Below, one piece after another: positions 1 through 7,407 of a stretch of 7,589 bases of DNA. Positions within the stretch are counted from its first letter, which is position 1; the number at the start of each line of letters is the position of its first letter. Both the position numbers and the translations under genes were made by a program. The stretch is from Candidatus Poribacteria bacterium. GTDB taxonomy: Bacteria > Poribacteria > DTPJ01. The DNA lies in contig DTPJ01000781.1 in the NCBI GenBank assembly GCA_011334435.1, forward strand, positions 1 through 7,589, read 5' to 3'. The notes beneath the pieces are model-generated. The model did no database searches. It was not told where the DNA came from and saw nothing but the letters and a program-made list of their open reading frames with translations.

Positions 1-1
1 G

Positions 2-934
2 CTAAAACTTACCAGACGAGATTTTCTCAAAGGCATCTTTGCCACAACTCTTGGATTTGCTTTTCTTGAAAAGAAGATCAATGATTTTCAATTAAAGCCT
101 AATTCTTCTCAGGATATTGATCTGCGGGTGACAGAAACCTCTATTAGCGGAGAAAAAGGATATATAAATTCTGAGCTTCAGTCCAATTTTGAACTATTCA
201 TTGCAGATATGTATTTCTCTGGTAAACTTGATTTTGAGGAAAGAACCGCATGGTTAGCTTATGATCTTGTTCGCAAGGAAACCTTAATTGCTATAGACCC
301 TGACAGCCCAATGCAAAGTGCAAGCATGATAAAACCTTTTGTTGCCCTTGCTTTTTTCCATAAAGTTAGCAAAGGCGAGCTTGAATATACTGAACAGGAC
401 AAACGTTATTTACGTTTGATGATACAACATAGTTGGAATACCGCGACAAATAAATTTATGCAGAAAGTTGGCGGTTTTAATAAAGTCAATGAACTTCTGC
501 ATGATAACTATCCTGATATTTTTCAATATACCGAAATTGTAGAATATATACCCGAAGGTGGATTAACATATAAAAACCGTGCATCTGCAAGCGATTATAA
601 CAGATTTTTGACTGCTTTATGGAATGGAACAATACCTTATGCTGACGAGATAAAATACTTTATGGGATTAGCAAGCCCTGATCGTTCTGGCGATATTCTG
701 CCTATAACTAATGTTTTCCATAAAAGCGGAACTACTGCCCGAATGTGCGGAGACATGGCTATCCTTGAAACGAAAACCGAAAACGGATTATGCGCTTACA
801 CATTTATAGGGATAATTGAAAGAGATGAAAGCGTCCAAGCATATATGAAATGGAAAAGAATTAGAGTAGGTGTTATAAGAGACGCGTCAACTATGGTATA
901 TAACGCTATGAAAGAAAGATATGGTTTTGGATAA
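2..934 (+). CDS. Tat-exported serine hydrolase of beta-lactamase fold (5' end cut off by the window)
   Basis: The reading frame is open from the window edge. The codons before the GTG at 128 encode a textbook twin-arginine signal, TRRDFLKG (Arg-Arg at 14-19), followed by a short hydrophobic stretch, so 128 is not the start. The base at position 1 could be the last base of an ATG, giving MLKLTRRDFLKG, but the true start may lie further upstream. The protein is therefore exported folded, beyond the cytoplasmic membrane. Numbering residues from the codon at 128, it shows the class A beta-lactamase/penicillin-binding order: S66-M-I-K69 (nucleophile and general base), S102-W-N104 in place of SDN, and K199-S-G201 in place of KTG. 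No clear omega-loop ExxLN with the deacylating Glu is visible before the YKNRASASDY segment. The family includes beta-lactamases, D,D-peptidases and esterases; a true beta-lactamase is not established. It ends 76 bp before the operon and may be unrelated to it. Confidence 0.8.
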   Translation, partial: LKLTRRDFLKGIFATTLGFAFLEKKINDFQLKPNSSQDIDLRVTETSISGEKGYINSELQSNFELFIADMYFSGKLDFEERTAWLAYDLVRKETLIAIDPDSPMQSASMIKPFVALAFFHKVSKGELEYTEQDKRYLRLMIQHSWNTATNKFMQKVGGFNKVNELLHDNYPDIFQYTEIVEYIPEGGLTYKNRASASDYNRFLTALWNGTIPYADEIKYFMGLASPDRSGDILPITNVFHKSGTTARMCGDMAILETKTENGLCAYTFIGIIERDESVQAYMKWKRIRVGVIRDASTMVYNAMKERYGFG

Positions 935-1010
935 TAATGCTATCAATAATCACATAAATATAAGCGATTTTATTATGCTATAAAATTAGATTTTTCAATA
1001 GGAGGATTAA

Positions 1011-3122
1011 ATGATAATATTAGATGATTACAAAGAAAGGGTGTATGCTGGGGTTTTAGGAAAAATTATCGGCGTATATGTCGGCAGACCTTTTGAAGGC
1101 TGGACTTATGAGCATATTATGGAACAATTAGGGGAAGTCAATTATTATGTCCACGAGCAATTGAACAAACCTCTTATTGTAACCGATGACGACATCTCTG
1201 GGACGTTTACATTTTTCAGAGCTCTTGCTGATTACAATTATGACCGCAATTTGACAGCACAGCAGATCGGTCAAACTTGGCTAAACTATTTAATAGAAGG
1301 GCGAACCATTCTCTGGTGGGGAGGTATGGGCAATTCCACAGAACACACTGCATATCTGCGTCTAAAAGCTGGCATTCCTGCACCTAAAAGCGGATCAATA
1401 GAGATGAACGGCAAAGTAGTCGCTGAGCAGATAGGGGCCCAGATATTCATTGACGCATGGGCTATGGCTTGTCCCGGAGACCCTGAACTTGCTGTGGAGT
1501 TTGCCAAAAAAGCAGGTAGCGTTAGCCATGATGGGGAGGCAGTTTATGGAGCTCAAGTCCTCGTTGCATTAGAATCTATGGCTTTCGTTGAATCCGATAA
1601 CGATGAGCTTTTAGACACTGCGGTATCTTTTATACCAAAAGATTCAATCATTTATCGCATGATCGGCGATATACGAAACTGGCATCAGCAGGACAACGAT
1701 TGGCGAAAAACTCGGGAGCGAATCGTCGCAAATTATGGCTATGATAAATATGGCGGAAATTGTCATATAATTCCAAATCATGCTTTGGTTATCCTTGGCT
1801 TACTATATGGTGGTGATGATTTTCAAAAGGCATTGATGATAACAAATACGTCTGGCTGGGATACCGATTGCAACGGTGGAAATATAGGTTGTCTTATGGG
1901 GATAAAAGTCGGTTTAGATGGTATCAACGCCGGACCCGATTGGCGAGGACCTGTGGCAGACCGTCTTTATCTTCCAACAGCTGATGGCGGAAGGACCATT
2001 ACTGATGCTGTCCGTGAAAGCTATGAGATCATAAAGACAACCCATACACTTTCAGGAAAACCTTTTGTCGCACCTAAAAATGGAATGCGTTATCATTTTG
2101 AATTGCCCGGCTCCGTCCAAGGATTCATAGTGGAGAATAGCCCTGAAAGTCGCGGAACTGCTACAATTGAAAATGTTGAGGGACATAGCAGTATTGGTTC
2201 GCGAAGCCTTGCAATACATTATAAGGGCGTGGTAATAGGTAGAACTGCCCGCGTTGCAACTGCCACGTTTATGTCACCAGAAGCTATAAATATGGGTGGA
2301 TACTCTCTTTATGCTTCTCCAACTTTATATTCTGGTCAGACAGTCCATGCTCGTTTGTCTGCTGATGATAAGAACAAAACTCCGATTACATGTTGTCCTT
2401 ATATTCGCTTCTATGGCTCGGATGATCGGCTTATGATAAAACGTGGCGAAAAAAGGCAATTAAACGCAGGGGCAGAATGGACGTTTGATTGGAAAATAGA
2501 ATCAACTGACAGTGCTCCTATTGCTGAAATAGGAATTGAGATAAGCTCTGATACACGTGCAGATGGAACCGTTTATCTTGACTATATCTCATGGGATGGA
2601 ACTCCCAATATTACTTTTAAAAGACCAAGCACTGGTGGGACAATATGGCAAAGGGCATGGGTCAACGCTGTTGATGGGTCGGTCGGATTCTTTGGACACG
2701 AAATGCCATATTGCAGAATTATTCAAAACGAGGGCGTTGGAATGCTAATTCAAGGAACTCGTGAATGGCAAGATTACACATTTAGCGCCAATATCAATCC
2801 TCACCTTGCAAAATCAACAGGGATCGCTGTTTGTGTTCAAGGGCTTAAACGATATTATGCCCTCTTGCTATGCAATGACAAAAAGATAAGACTGATAAAA
2901 GAATTAGATGGTCGCAAAATCTTAGCTGAAATGGCTTTTAACTGGGAATTAGACCAGAATTATCAGTTGGCATTAAAAGTTAAGGGATCCGAACTCACTG
3001 CTATATTGAATGGGAAAGCTATATGTGAGGTCACTGATACAAACAGACCTTTGTCCTCAGGCTGTATAGCTATGGTGTGTGAGGAAGGGCGAGTTGACTT
3101 CGGAAACTTGATAGTTGAATAA
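1011..3122 (+). CDS. ADP-ribosylglycohydrolase-family protein with C-terminal beta-sandwich (LamG/keto-disaccharide-hydrolase-like) domains
   Basis: The ATG at 1011 follows AGGAGG at 1000-1005. Residues 1 to about 340 form an ADP-ribosylglycohydrolase (DraG/ARH) domain: T58-D-D-D61 gives the first metal-binding acidic patch, S172-H-D-G-E-A is the central helix motif, and G282-W-D284-T-D286-C-N288 matches the second GxDTDxN metal motif. Enzymes of this fold use two Mg ions to cut N-glycosidic bonds to ribose; several relatives sit in sugar or nucleoside clusters rather than acting on ADP-ribosylated proteins. At 703 residues it is about twice the usual length. Residues about 360-530 look like an all-beta, carbohydrate-binding-type sandwich (VYLDYISWDG near the end). 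Residues about 575-703 resemble a concanavalin/LamG-type domain such as the 3-keto-disaccharide hydrolase family, with LNGKAICEV and a closing GRVDFGNLIVE strand. No signal peptide is seen, so it is probably cytoplasmic. First gene of the operon; the substrate is unknown. Confidence 0.85.
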   Translation: MIILDDYKERVYAGVLGKIIGVYVGRPFEGWTYEHIMEQLGEVNYYVHEQLNKPLIVTDDDISGTFTFFRALADYNYDRNLTAQQIGQTWLNYLIEGRTILWWGGMGNSTEHTAYLRLKAGIPAPKSGSIEMNGKVVAEQIGAQIFIDAWAMACPGDPELAVEFAKKAGSVSHDGEAVYGAQVLVALESMAFVESDNDELLDTAVSFIPKDSIIYRMIGDIRNWHQQDNDWRKTRERIVANYGYDKYGGNCHIIPNHALVILGLLYGGDDFQKALMITNTSGWDTDCNGGNIGCLMGIKVGLDGINAGPDWRGPVADRLYLPTADGGRTITDAVRESYEIIKTTHTLSGKPFVAPKNGMRYHFELPGSVQGFIVENSPESRGTATIENVEGHSSIGSRSLAIHYKGVVIGRTARVATATFMSPEAINMGGYSLYASPTLYSGQTVHARLSADDKNKTPITCCPYIRFYGSDDRLMIKRGEKRQLNAGAEWTFDWKIESTDSAPIAEIGIEISSDTRADGTVYLDYISWDGTPNITFKRPSTGGTIWQRAWVNAVDGSVGFFGHEMPYCRIIQNEGVGMLIQGTREWQDYTFSANINPHLAKSTGIAVCVQGLKRYYALLLCNDKKIRLIKELDGRKILAEMAFNWELDQNYQLALKVKGSELTAILNGKAICEVTDTNRPLSSGCIAMVCEEGRVDFGNLIVE

Positions 3123-3146
3123 CGATAGTATAGGAGGATATTAATA

Positions 3147-3947
3147 ATGAAAGTCGGAATTAGCCATTTAATTATGGGTGGAAAATCAATTGAGGATTTT
3201 TTCAAAGAATCGGCGAAAGCTGGATATGAATCTGTTGAACTTTGTCTGAGAAGAGAAGGCGAACTAACCTTACAAACTAACTCAGATACTCTCAAAAAGA
3301 TCAAGAAATCCGCAGAAGAACTCGGTTTATCAATAGATTCTGTCGTCCAAAGCCAATGCACAGGCAATCTATTAGCAGATGGCGAGGCACAGCAGAGGTC
3401 TATTGACGAGACAATAGCTGGTCTGCATATATCCGCAGAGTTGGGGGCAAAATGCGTCTTGCATACGCTCGGTGGGCTAAATCCGAAACTATATTATGAT
3501 GACGCATACCGAAATGGTGTCCAATCGCTTAAAAAATTAGCCCCTATCGCTGAAAATTTAAACGTTGCTATCGCTGTTGAGTTCGTCTGGAACGGATTTT
3601 TGTTCAGTCCGATTGAGATGAGGAATTTTTTAAATGAGACAGGAAGCAATGCTGTCGGATTTTATTTTGATCCCGGAAATATGGCAGTATTTCAATATCC
3701 ACAACATTGGGTGCGTATTTTAGGTTCACATATAAAGATGATGCACGCCAAAGATTGGACAGGAAATGCCCTTAACGGAAGATGGACGCCCTTACTTGAA
3801 GGCGGAGTTGACTTTCCAACGGTTATGCGCGAGTTAAAATTAAGCGGATATGATAATGCGATAATCAGCGAAGTTGACCCGGGTATGGCATCTATTGAAG
3901 CTACTGCGGAAGCGATACGAAAAATTATAAAGATGGCGGAGGCTTAA
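3147..3947 (+). CDS. Sugar phosphate isomerase/epimerase, xylose-isomerase-like TIM barrel
   Basis: The 266-residue length is normal for the AP-endonuclease-2/xylose-isomerase-like TIM-barrel family, which includes ketose 3-epimerases, hydroxypyruvate isomerase, inosose dehydratase and keto-glycoside lyases. The family's metal-site residues appear in order: E145 (AVEFVW), D175 in F-D-P-G-N178, H200 in MMHAKDW and E242 in ISEVDPG. The LEGGVDFP segment (217-224) corresponds to the usual GxGxVDF loop. The N-terminal half carries the typical ESVEL strand (28-32) and the LHTLGG strand (105-110). The ATG follows AGGAGG at 3132-3137, 24 bp after the previous stop. The reaction is probably isomerisation, epimerisation or elimination on a keto sugar, and the flanking dehydrogenases would supply or consume that keto sugar (inference). 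The exact substrate cannot be read from sequence; the family call is secure. Confidence 0.85.
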   Translation: MKVGISHLIMGGKSIEDFFKESAKAGYESVELCLRREGELTLQTNSDTLKKIKKSAEELGLSIDSVVQSQCTGNLLADGEAQQRSIDETIAGLHISAELGAKCVLHTLGGLNPKLYYDDAYRNGVQSLKKLAPIAENLNVAIAVEFVWNGFLFSPIEMRNFLNETGSNAVGFYFDPGNMAVFQYPQHWVRILGSHIKMMHAKDWTGNALNGRWTPLLEGGVDFPTVMRELKLSGYDNAIISEVDPGMASIEATAEAIRKIIKMAEA

Positions 3948-3948
3948 T

Positions 3949-5178
3949 ATGGTAAAAATGAAGCCCCCGATGGTTCTTGTGCATGATAGCGTCTATAAAA
4001 GCGATCTCACTAAAAGTCGTCTTGATAGAATGATGGAAAATATTGAGACTGACGATTTTCGCATAGTTGATGATGAAGGATTAAATGAAGCTGTAAGGAC
4101 AAGCGGATGGTTAAGTCATGGCGGAAAACGCACAGGAGAAATTAAGCGAAAATCTGATCCATCTATCATCTTCAACACTTTCAGATTTGCTTCTAACGAG
4201 GAATTCAGAGATTTAGCAAGGCAATATCCGTCATTAGCAGGATATAATTTTCTTGGCGATGGTCATTGGACTTTCAGAAATAAGGGAAGTTATCCCGGTC
4301 ACGTCTGTAAGTCTGCTTATGAGATTCACTCTGCTTGGGGTTGTTATCATGCTTGCGATTATTGTCATGTCAAAGATTTTATCAATATAATGATAAATCT
4401 TGAAGAGTTTGTCCAACATCTTGACGAGCTTGTCAATCGTGAGAAATGGCAGAAGCTATACAAATATGACAATCAAACAGATACTATCTGCTTTGAACCA
4501 GAATATGGGGCTTCGGAATTGCTTGTGAATTATTTCGCTAAGCAAGATGACAAATACCTGATGCTTTATACAAAAAGCGACAATATAGACCATCTTTTAG
4601 ACTTAAATCATAATGGTCATACTATAATAAATTGGACGCTTTCTTGTGATACAGTTTCAAGATTAATAGAGAAAAAAGCTCCAGTTATGGACGATAGGAT
4701 AAATTCAGCGTTAAAGTGCCAATCCGCTGGATATACGGTCAGATTTAGGTTCTCTCCGATAATACCGATCAAGAATTGGCAGGCAGAAAATACCGAGATG
4801 ATAGAAAAATTGTTTGAGAAAGTTAAACCTGATCTGATCACTATTGATGTTTTAGGTTGGATGACAGCAAGACAGATCATAGATTCAATAGATATTACGC
4901 TGTTTGACGACGAATACAGAGCGATCATTGAGGAATTAGCGGACAAAGGGGCTGTTAATTATGTCAAACAGATAATCCCTCATGAAGCGAGATTAAAAAT
5001 ATATCGTCATATCATAGGTGAATTAAAGAGGTTAGGCAATGGGACGCCTTTTGCCATTTGTATGGAAACCCAAGAGATGTGGGACGAGCTTTCCGATGAA
5101 ATTGGTATGAATAAGGATAATTACGTCTGCTGTTGTGGACCTGAATCTGTCCCAAGTCATCCGATGTTATCATATTAA
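3949..5178 (+). CDS. Radical SAM protein of the spore photoproduct lyase (SPL/SplB-like) family
   Basis: This 409-residue protein carries the radical SAM motif C132-Y-H-A-C136-D-Y-C139, which binds a [4Fe-4S] cluster and cleaves S-adenosylmethionine to a 5'-deoxyadenosyl radical. The downstream landmarks are those of the SPL-like family: YTKSDN (207-212), HNGHT followed by S232 and D234, R250 in a DDRI helix, and FRFSPIIP (266-273). SPL itself repairs the spore thymine dimer, but many relatives have no known substrate. The C-terminus ends with three adjacent cysteines (394-396) in YVCCCGP, after a CMETQEMWDEL segment. It starts one base after the upstream stop (TAA 3945-3947, ATG 3949); its SD, GGCGGAGG at 3935-3942, lies inside the epimerase gene, so the two are translationally linked. 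An ATG at 3958 is a weaker alternative start. The operon context argues for a sugar-related substrate rather than DNA, but that is inference. Confidence 0.85.
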   Translation: MVKMKPPMVLVHDSVYKSDLTKSRLDRMMENIETDDFRIVDDEGLNEAVRTSGWLSHGGKRTGEIKRKSDPSIIFNTFRFASNEEFRDLARQYPSLAGYNFLGDGHWTFRNKGSYPGHVCKSAYEIHSAWGCYHACDYCHVKDFINIMINLEEFVQHLDELVNREKWQKLYKYDNQTDTICFEPEYGASELLVNYFAKQDDKYLMLYTKSDNIDHLLDLNHNGHTIINWTLSCDTVSRLIEKKAPVMDDRINSALKCQSAGYTVRFRFSPIIPIKNWQAENTEMIEKLFEKVKPDLITIDVLGWMTARQIIDSIDITLFDDEYRAIIEELADKGAVNYVKQIIPHEARLKIYRHIIGELKRLGNGTPFAICMETQEMWDELSDEIGMNKDNYVCCCGPESVPSHPMLSY

Positions 5179-5184
5179 CATAAA

Positions 5185-5190
5185 AAGAGG
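5185..5190 (+). promoter_or_regulatory. Ribosome binding site that selects ATG 5200 over TTG 5197
   Basis: AAGAGG lies in the 21-bp gap before the GatD-like gene. It sits 9 bases from ATG 5200. The in-frame TTG immediately upstream at 5197 would add only one residue; the ATG is the normal choice. Confidence 0.6.
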
Positions 5191-5199
5191 ATTTATTTG

Positions 5200-6243
5200 A
5201 TGAAATCTGTGGTTCTTCATGCTATTGGAGATATAAGATATGAGGATGTCCCTATCCCAAAGCCAAATGATGGTGAGGCGTTAATAAGAGTGCGATCTGC
5301 TGGCGTCTGTGGTTCAGATATACCAAGAGTTATGAAAAAAGGGACATATTCCTTTCCATTGATACCCGGACATGAGTTTGCTGGCGAGGTTGTAGAAATA
5401 TGCGGAAGTCCTAAAAACGACATAAAAGTAGGCGACAGAGTAGCGGTTTTTCCTTTGATACCGTGTGGAAAATGCCCCTATTGTCAGATAGGCGAATATG
5501 CACAATGTGATGATTACGATTATCTCGGATCAAGGCGAAATGGCGGATTTGCAGAATATGTCATTGCCCCATTGGATAATTTAATACCGGTGCCAGATAA
5601 CGTAGATTTTGAATGTTCGGCGATGACTGAACCAGCATCAGTTGCCCTGCATGCTATACGAAGAACAGGCATAGATGCAGGAGACAATGTTGTCATACTC
5701 GGTGCAGGGACGATCGGCATAATTCTCGCTCAATGGGCGAAAATATGCGGTGCTGGACGTATATTCATCACTGACATTGTGGAAGAAAAACTCAAATCTG
5801 CTATGGATTTCGGATTCAAAGATTGCATAAATTCTATCCGAGAAGACCCTGTTGAACGAGTGATCAAAGAGACAGGCGGTAGAGGTGCAGACATTGCAAT
5901 AGAAGCAGCAGGAACTCCGATAACGTTTGAGCAGTCATTGAGGATAACAAGAAAATTAGGAAAAGTGATACTTATGGGAAATGTAAGCGGAGATGTAATT
6001 ATCCCAGAGAAGACCGCCTCTACGATCTTACGATCACAATTGACAATTTATGGGACATGGAATTCAAGCATTTCCGCCGTTCCTAAAAATGAATGGAAAA
6101 CAGCATTGGAGTTTATGAGTTCAGGGGCATTAAATCTAAAACCGCTTATAACTCATAGATTTGATCTAAGTGAAGTTAATAAAGCGTTTGATATGATGTA
6201 TAATAAACGAGAGTTTTTTAATAAAGTTATGTTTGTAATTTAG
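5200..6243 (+). CDS. Zinc-dependent medium-chain dehydrogenase, galactitol-1-phosphate 5-dehydrogenase (GatD)-like
   Basis: This 347-residue protein is a full-length MDR alcohol/polyol dehydrogenase. Catalytic zinc residues are C37 (VCGSD), H58-E59 (PGHEF) and E144 (TEP). The structural zinc uses C89, C92, C95 and C103. The Rossmann motif is GAGTIG (168-173), and D192 at the end of the second strand (FITD) is the usual mark of NAD rather than NADP. The segments CGSDIPR, LIPCGKCPYC and YLGSRRNGGFAEY closely resemble E. coli GatD as I recall it, so oxidation of a polyol or polyol phosphate to a ketose is the best guess. Without an adjacent PTS the phosphorylated substrate is unproven. The gene starts 21 bp after the radical SAM stop. 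The next gene is a paralogue of the same length. Confidence 0.85.
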   Translation: MKSVVLHAIGDIRYEDVPIPKPNDGEALIRVRSAGVCGSDIPRVMKKGTYSFPLIPGHEFAGEVVEICGSPKNDIKVGDRVAVFPLIPCGKCPYCQIGEYAQCDDYDYLGSRRNGGFAEYVIAPLDNLIPVPDNVDFECSAMTEPASVALHAIRRTGIDAGDNVVILGAGTIGIILAQWAKICGAGRIFITDIVEEKLKSAMDFGFKDCINSIREDPVERVIKETGGRGADIAIEAAGTPITFEQSLRITRKLGKVILMGNVSGDVIIPEKTASTILRSQLTIYGTWNSSISAVPKNEWKTALEFMSSGALNLKPLITHRFDLSEVNKAFDMMYNKREFFNKVMFVI

Positions 6244-6261
6244 TCATAGGAGAGTATATTT

Positions 6262-7305
6262 ATGAAAGCTGCGGTTCTTGAGGGAATTGATAGGTTAGTT
6301 GTTAAGGAAGTTGAAACGCCCAAAGTCACAGATGATAGCCTTTTGTTGAAGGTTCGGTCTTGTGCTGTCTGTGGCTCTGATATTAGGATATATCATTATG
6401 GAAATCCAAGGGTCAAATATCCACAGATCATCGGACATGAGATCGCCGGTGATGTCATTGAAGTAGGATCAAGGGTCAAACGATTTAAAGTCGGTGACAG
6501 AGTTGCGATTGGGGCAGATGTGCCTTGTGGGGAATGCTCGTTTTGCAGAGATGGCATAGGCAATAACTGTATGATAAATTATGCTATGGGATACCAGTTC
6601 CCCGGTGGATATGCGGAATACCTCTTAGTGGACCCATTAGTGATAAATTTCGGTCCTATACATAAAATTCCCGATAACCTCAGCTATGATGAGGCGACGT
6701 TGGCTGAACCGCTTGCCTGTTGTATTAACGGATTAGAATTATCATGGGTATCGCTTGGCGATGTCGTCGTCGTTATTGGTGCGGGTCCTGTCGGCTGTAT
6801 GTTAGCGGAGTTGGCAAAGGTTATGGGCGCAAAGAAGACTATAATCACGCAAAGGTCTAAAACTCGTCTTGAGATGGCGAAAAGTTTTGACATAGATGTT
6901 GTCATCTCTGCAACTGAAGAGGATGTAACTCAACGTGTCCTAGATGAAACTGATGGATTAGGGGCGGATGTTGTCTTAACTGCAACTTCTACTCTTGAGG
7001 CACAGGAACAGGCACTTCCTTTGATCAAAAAAAGGGGTAGGATCAATCTATTCGCAGGGCTTCCGAAGGGAACAAAACCATTGGTATTGGATAGCAATAT
7101 TCTTCATTACAAAGAGGCATATCTATTTGGCTCTCATGGTAGTGTCCCTAGACATCATAGAATGGCTCTTGAATTGCTTTCTGCTGGCAGGATACAGCCG
7201 AAGAAATATATTTCTCATAATTTCTCTCTTGATCAGATTATTGATGCTTTCCAAACTGTTGAAAGACGAGAGGGTATGAAGGTCATTGTCAATCCGATGT
7301 CTTGA
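6262..7305 (+). CDS. Zinc-dependent medium-chain dehydrogenase, sorbitol/L-threonine dehydrogenase type
   Basis: The ATG follows AGGAGA at 6248-6253, 18 bp after the upstream stop. The 347-residue protein keeps the MDR layout: C37 (VCGSD), H59-E60 (IGHE) and E149 (AEP) for the catalytic zinc; C89, C92, C95 and C103 for the structural zinc; GAGPVG (173-178) for the nucleotide-binding fold. The position that holds Asp in the neighbouring dehydrogenase is Q197, followed by R-S-K, so strict NAD use is not expected and NADP is possible. The substrate is probably a sugar, polyol or cyclitol; the inserts around YAMGYQFPGGYAEY (107-120) and the SHGSVPRHH segment (291-299) are the places to look for specificity. 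It is a distant paralogue of the preceding gene, and is the last gene of the operon: 284 bp of non-coding repeats follow. Confidence 0.83.
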   Translation: MKAAVLEGIDRLVVKEVETPKVTDDSLLLKVRSCAVCGSDIRIYHYGNPRVKYPQIIGHEIAGDVIEVGSRVKRFKVGDRVAIGADVPCGECSFCRDGIGNNCMINYAMGYQFPGGYAEYLLVDPLVINFGPIHKIPDNLSYDEATLAEPLACCINGLELSWVSLGDVVVVIGAGPVGCMLAELAKVMGAKKTIITQRSKTRLEMAKSFDIDVVISATEEDVTQRVLDETDGLGADVVLTATSTLEAQEQALPLIKKRGRINLFAGLPKGTKPLVLDSNILHYKEAYLFGSHGSVPRHHRMALELLSAGRIQPKKYISHNFSLDQIIDAFQTVERREGMKVIVNPMS

Positions 7306-7370
7306 TGATTCGGATATGATTTTGGGCATTTCAAAAATCCTCCTTTATCCCATAGCCATTAAGTTAAGGG

Positions 7371-7391
7371 AAAAAACGTTATTTTTAACGT
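7371..7391 (-). terminator. Possible weak leftward intrinsic terminator
   Basis: A perfect 6-bp palindrome, ACGTTA-TTTT-TAACGT at 7376-7391, is flanked on its left by an A run (7371-7375). Read on the minus strand this is a hairpin followed by a T run, the form of an intrinsic terminator for a gene entering from the right. The stem has only two G/C pairs, so it would be weak. On the plus strand no U run follows directly, so it is not a clear terminator for the operon. Confidence 0.3.
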
Positions 7392-7407
7392 GAGATAATG
7401 TTATTTT

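Noticed and set aside
128..130. GTG at 128 as the start of the serine hydrolase
   Set aside because: The frame is open upstream to the window edge and encodes a clear TRRDFLKG Tat signal, so the start lies at or before position 1.
979..986. TATAAAAT as a -10 promoter box before the operon
   Set aside because: The gap is AT-rich and no -35-like hexamer lies 16-18 bases upstream; the match is no better than expected in such sequence. A promoter in 935-1010 remains possible.
2963..3367. 134-codon minus-strand frame across the hydrolase/epimerase junction
   Set aside because: It begins with TTG, has no SD, and lies antisense to two well-supported genes and the SD between them.
3819..3830. Asn in FDPGN (residue 178 of the epimerase) as loss of a catalytic His
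   Set aside because: D-P-G-N is a common variant at this strand in sugar isomerases of this fold, so it does not imply inactivity.
4617..4946. 109-codon minus-strand frame inside the radical SAM gene
   Set aside because: It is wholly antisense to conserved SPL-like motifs and has no recognisable domain; a shadow frame.
5197..5199. TTG start for the GatD-like dehydrogenase
   Set aside because: ATG 5200 directly follows, is correctly spaced from AAGAGG, and gives the MKSVV start typical of the family.
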